This document shows, one piece after another, positions 60,000 through 64,000 of a DNA stretch of 64,000 nucleotides. A program made the position numbers and the translations under genes. Position 1 is the stretch's first letter. Each line of letters begins with the position of its first letter. The notes below the pieces were generated by a model that saw only the letters and a list, made by a program, of their open reading frames with translations, was not told where the DNA came from and made no database searches. The DNA lies in NCBI GenBank assembly GCA_014526335.1, contig JACTAT010000060.1, positions 5,994,898 to 6,058,897 on the forward strand, in the 5' to 3' direction. The stretch is from Chrysaora quinquecirrha (lineage: Eukaryota > Cnidaria > Scyphozoa > Semaeostomeae > Pelagiidae).

Positions 60000-60387
60000 C
60001 ACTTTTTTTTTAATAATCAACCGCTCAATAAGCAACTAGGGCTGAACTGACCTTAACATTAAGCAACTTGAGGGATCAATTGAATTACTGTAAGCAACTA
60101 AGAAGTCAAACAACCAAGCTTATTATCTTTCTTGTGTTAGGAAATTGTTCTTCGTTCTTATGTTTTGCATGTTGAAGTTCGTTAGCTAACGTTTTTCCAC
60201 TTTCTGTCTCCCAAAAGTTATGTTGTTTGCCTAACGGATGACGATTTTGACCCGCGAAGTCAGGGGTGGTTAGTAGGTACAAAAAATGTCAAGCAACGTT
60301 TAAGCAACTTTGAGGGCTGAAATGTCTAAAATTTTAAGCAACTTTGAGGGCCGGACGAAAGTCAAGTTGCTTATTGAAAAAAAAGTG
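60000..60387. mobile_element. TA-flanked MITE with CACTTTTTTTT ends
   Basis: Begins CACTTTTTTTTTAATAATCA, with CTCAATAAGCAACT just inside, and ends AGTTGCTTATTG + AAAAAAAAGTG, with TA outside each end. Internal TTAAGCAACTTTGAGGGC phrases repeat near the right end. No transposase. Confidence 0.7.
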
Positions 60388-61783
60388 TAGATAATGTTGG
60401 TATCAAAAGTGCTTGTGCTATAAGTACTATGAACCAAAATGCCAACACATCATCACTATGTGGAATGGCAGTCTCAGAATTACTGTGAGGAGCTGTTAAG
60501 TGCGTTGCGCAGCATCGCAACACAAGATGGCACAAACCTTCCCAGTATATTATTTTGGCAAACCATAAAGCAGTTCATTCTTTCGTTAAGTAGAATATAT
60601 ATCATCCAAGGCATAGCTTCACTCTACTTCGCTTATCAAACATCGGCATTAGACTCCCTTGTACCCCTGCGTGTTTTCGGCGGGGAACGTCATTGCCGTT
60701 CACAGATCTGCTGACGTTGCTAAGCTAAGATAAATTTTGCAAAGTAGCCAAAGGGTAAAACATTGTTTTGGAAACAAATTTTAAATATTAAATAACCAAT
60801 TTTTAGCCGTTAAGCAAGGGTTTTATGTTGTCGATATTATGTGTGTATCTTAGCGTAAGTTGCTGGATATCATTACAACGAAAATTAGCAAATTTATTAT
60901 TACTCCAGGCCATCAATGCCTGCTCGTTCGCAAGAAAAATACCCCGAAATCATGAAATCGAAATTTCGCGAACCTAAACGAGAATTTTCCCAACAACGTT
61001 CATCTTAACATAGCGATATGACGGGCGACGGCCTCGGGATGGAACAGAGACCCGGGCAAGAGGACAACCCCGTTAGGGAGACAAAGTAGTGATCTCCACA
61101 TTACATTGGGATAAAATTGCATCTATATCTCATTTATTCAGGCAAAAGCTGTAGTATATTTTGCATTTCTTGCTCCTAAGAAAAAACTGACGTATTACGT
61201 AATAAGTTACATGTTGTATTTTTCATCCATTTAATGGAGTTTGCCTTGTGTTATTTTGATGTGCTTCAAAAGCTTAGTGTGTATATTGTATCGTAATACG
61301 ATATTACGTAATTGTAATAATATTAAAGGAATTTGACATTTTATTTATAGTATTTAATAGTTTAACATGTGGAATAACTCTATTTAGCAAAATTTTCTCA
61401 ACGTCGCAAGTAAGAACTTTCATTCTGCACCAACCTCGTTCCCAGAGTATTTATAGCCTCAAGTCTCGATTCCGCTAAAATTTTTTTTCACATACGTCAC
61501 AGTATCCTAGACTTACCACACGAGTCGTAGTTTTCACTGCCTTCACCTCAATTCAATTCATTCGAAAAAATGTAAAATATAAAAATAGTTGTTGCTGTTG
61601 TTAATGCCAGCAGCTCAAACTACTAGTACGAGCGGGCTGTGTTGCGTGGGGGGGGGCTGGGAGCGAATCTACGACTTTTGTAGTGAGTCTAACAGTACCC
61701 CATGCGAAGCAAATCAAACTGCAAAAAGCTAAAGCTCAGAAGCTTTCCACAGCCCTATCGGACCTTGCTACACAGTCTCTAAA

Positions 61784-62055
61784 GGCCTGGCTAAACTAGA
61801 AGACATGTCGCGCGTGACATTGTCGCTCGTGACATGTCCCCTCGATGTCTCCCAGTTTAGCCACCCCGGAAACCTTCTAACGTGCGACGAAATTGGTAGC
61901 GAGAGACATGCAGAGGTGTCTGGAAAGCAACAGAAGCATTTCTTGTCTCCGTGAAACGGGGACATGTTGCTGGCTTGTCACTCGCATATCTAGCCACCCT
62001 GTGAGACCCACCAATACAATGCGGTGCGCGAAATGTGCCCTAGTTTAGCTACAGC
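61784..62055. mobile_element. Nested inverted-repeat element, GGCCTGGCTAAACTAG ends
   Basis: Begins GGCCTGGCTAAACTAGAAG + ACATGTCGCGC and ends GCGCGAAATGTG + CCCTAGTTTAGCTACAGC, imperfect inverse repeats of ~30 bases. Interior has repeated GACATGTC/GTGACA phrases. Flanks are TAA-like but not a clean duplication. Confidence 0.6.
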
Positions 62056-62090
62056 TTAACTTTCACTAACTCTGAAATGAATTGAAATTA

Positions 62091-62091
<1 letters not shown>

Positions 62092-62122
<31 letters not shown>
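62092..62122 (+). repeat. (TTG)n microsatellite
   Basis: Ten TTG triplets in a row. Confidence 0.9.
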
Positions 62123-62233
62123 GTAGCTTGAACTTCCAGTAATCAAATTCAATAGCGATAATTACAACTTTTCAATTGATTCTACAGTGAAACGTTGAGT
62201 TGAACTTTACATTAACCCCTGGGAACGAGGTTG

Positions 62234-63027
62234 CCTTCGCACAGAAAACCAATAAGCCTCATTATGTCCGTAGGAAAGCAATTCATCAAATCTGAATAAA
62301 ATTAATAAGAGAATTAATAACAACTTGATATTAATATATTTATTCAATGAAAGTTGCCTGATATGGTCTATCTGTTGCATCAGTTTCTTGAGCGCATTTT
62401 ACAAGCGTGCGCAGATATGCTGCAATACGCGACCCGTTCTTTTTAGGGCCTATTTTTATGGATGAAACCATTCAAACCTTTCCAGCCCAGGATCTCAGGG
62501 GTGAAATCAAGAGGTTTGATCTCGTATCCCTATGCAAACACTGCATTTTTCGAGTTGCGTTGAAATATTTTAAGTTAAATCTCTTTTCAGAGGTCGTGCC
62601 AGCCTTGCGTCGTCAGCAATCTTCTGCCAAGGCACTGGGCATAGAGATGTCGTGTCGTGTCCGTTTTCTCTGTATTGTTTAGGACTTAGTTGCAAATGTT
62701 GCATCGCGGCCTGTCTTCTTACATAAGCAGCGATGGACCTACATCTAATGTTTCAAATTTGCACCCATCTAACGGACCTCGTTTAATTTCAAATTGGATC
62801 AAAATTACACCTAAATATTCCACAATCATCGCTCGTCTGATTCTGAAAACATTAGAGGTACCACCTCTGTGAACAGCTTCAGGAATAGAAACACAAAGGG
62901 ATGTGTCTTGAACACTCAGGCCTATTTTCTTTTCGTAGCTTGGGCCTGGCAGTCAAATTTACACTTGACAAATCCTGGAACGGCTTTTGTTTCAATGGCT
63001 GAATCAACAAACGCCATGTTGAAGGTA
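62234..63027. other. No feature recognised
   Basis: Open frames of 60-95 codons exist but show no splice or family support. Confidence 0.35.
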
Positions 63028-63290
63028 CTGTGGCGTCGTGGCCTAATAGTTACAGCTAGCTTGTGGGGCGTCAAAAGCTCAGCGAGGTCGGGGTTCGAAT
63101 TGCCTGCCTGCAGACTCAACTGGTTTTACCTCCGACGAGTTGAGTTGAATTGAAATTTGAATGTTCGTTCTCTACTGGAACTCGAAGGCAAGGTTCTCTA
63201 AGGTTCAAGCCCCAGCTACCGTAGCGACACAGCCAGGGTCGAGGTCTCGATTAGTTAACCTACTACTGGGTCTCAAGACGCGCGGAAGAT
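63028..63290 (+). repeat. SINE family 2 with tRNA-like head, best copy
   Basis: Starts GTGGCGTCGTGGCCTAATAG + TTACAGC (A box), then AGCTCAGCGAGGTCGGGGTT + CGAATTGC (B box), an ~80-base insertion, then CCCCAGCTACCGTAGCGACA + CAGCCAGGGTCGAGGTCTCG and CTACTGGGTCTCAAG. It shows that family 2 is also tRNA-derived. Confidence 0.65.
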
Positions 63291-63939
63291 GCGCACATGG
63301 CTATTGTTTTCAAAATAATAGCTCTATTTTTCTCTATGTTGCACTTAAAATTGCGCGGAGGATCATCCGTGCACGCAACATAAAAAGCAGTTGTTTAGCA
63401 ACTGCCACTGCAGTGTGGGACAGCAAAAGATTCTTGCCAAGATTTTAGCTTGTGCTAAAGCTAAAATCACCGACTGATTGGTGGGTCCTTTCGAAAGAAA
63501 GACGACTTGCATTAAAAATTAATTTTAATTACGATTCCATATAAATAAAATTTTATTGCTCTGTAAAGAGATTCATATTTGTTATTATTAGTCCAAAATT
63601 TCTTCTATTAAATTTGGGTTGAGTTTAAATTAATATTTTTTCTATTTTTTTTCCACAGTACTACGTATCGGCCATTCTCGCCTTGAATTTCTAAATATTT
63701 TGATAAGTAACTCAGTGGAACACCAGTTATTGTTGCAAAAATATCGTCTTTGCTGAAAATGATAATTCTGAAGCATGTTCCAAGGTTTCTCCATTAAAAT
63801 AGCCAAGTCAGCAGAATGACGCAATCACTGTAAATTTGAATCGGCGCTTACCTATAGCATAACCCATGGCATAACCATCAAAACTGAAAACACTTACATC
63901 ATCTTAGGTGCCATATTGCCGCTCCCTCTCTAATTAACA

Positions 63940-64000
63940 CCCCGGATAACGTATGTGCAGTACAGCGGTGGTTGTGCAGTACAGCAGTGGTTGTGCAGTA
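63940..64000 (+). mobile_element. Left end of another CCCCGG-GTACAG inverted-repeat element
   Basis: ACCCCGGATAACGTATGTGC + AGTACAG matches the terminus of the element at 57142, followed by three GTTGTGCAGTACAGC-type repeats; it runs off the window. Confidence 0.55.

Larger units (their letters stand above)
61431..62233. mobile_element. MITE with CAACCTCGTTCCCAG ends (outer element)
   Basis: Begins CAACCTCGTTCCCAGAG and ends CCCCTGGGAACGAGGTTG; the outer 15 bases are inverse complements. It encloses a second inverted-repeat element (61784-62055) and a (TTG)n run. Same terminal type as 41236-41649, though about twice as long. Confidence 0.6.

Overview
The window is nuclear DNA of an animal. 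Genes are split into short exons by GT-AG introns, long simple-sequence and satellite tracts are present, and there are many short non-autonomous transposons and tRNA-derived SINEs. Protein content (a CIP4/FBP17/Toca-type F-BAR protein, the H+/myo-inositol symporter SLC2A13, a class A GPCR, a secreted cysteine-rich peptide) and the mobile-element load suit a marine invertebrate. A cnidarian is my best guess, but the sequence alone does not settle this.

Layout. 1-8.6 kb: the 3' two-thirds of a plus-strand CIP4/FBP17/Toca gene. Seven exons give the end of the F-BAR domain, an HR1 domain, a proline-rich linker and a C-terminal SH3 domain; its introns hold a SINE, minisatellites, a ~700-bp CTGA microsatellite and two neighbouring MITEs. 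8.6-10.26 kb: 3' end and AT-rich spacer. 10.26-33.43 kb: one very large array of a ~190-bp satellite. The first 16.6 kb is clean; from ~26.9 kb the same unit is rendered as garbled A/C homopolymer text, most likely a failed consensus, so reading frames there are not genes. 34.37-34.66 kb: a small plus-strand gene for a secreted pro-peptide with six cysteines in a mirror-symmetric spacing, followed by a 110-bp tandem repeat. 35.48-43.17 kb: a hAT-type MITE with perfect 8-bp target duplication, tandem copies of a reverse-transcriptase motif, a SINE, a GTTA microsatellite, further MITEs and a 40-bp minisatellite that grew inside a MITE. 43.48-51.15 kb: a complete minus-strand SLC2A13 gene in six coding exons (576 codons, all phases consistent). 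51.2-56.27 kb: no gene recognised. 56.27-58.59 kb: a plus-strand two-exon class A GPCR, complete except for one +1 frameshift in TM5. 58.6-64 kb: SINEs, MITEs (one apparently nested) and a weak orphan exon candidate.

The genes show no functional linkage: a membrane-curvature/actin adaptor, an inositol transporter, a GPCR and a secreted peptide. Their spacing is set by repeats. The most interesting items are the mirror-symmetric six-cysteine peptide, the satellite and its corrupted half, minisatellites born inside transposons, and two elements sharing GAGG termini and 6-bp target duplications.
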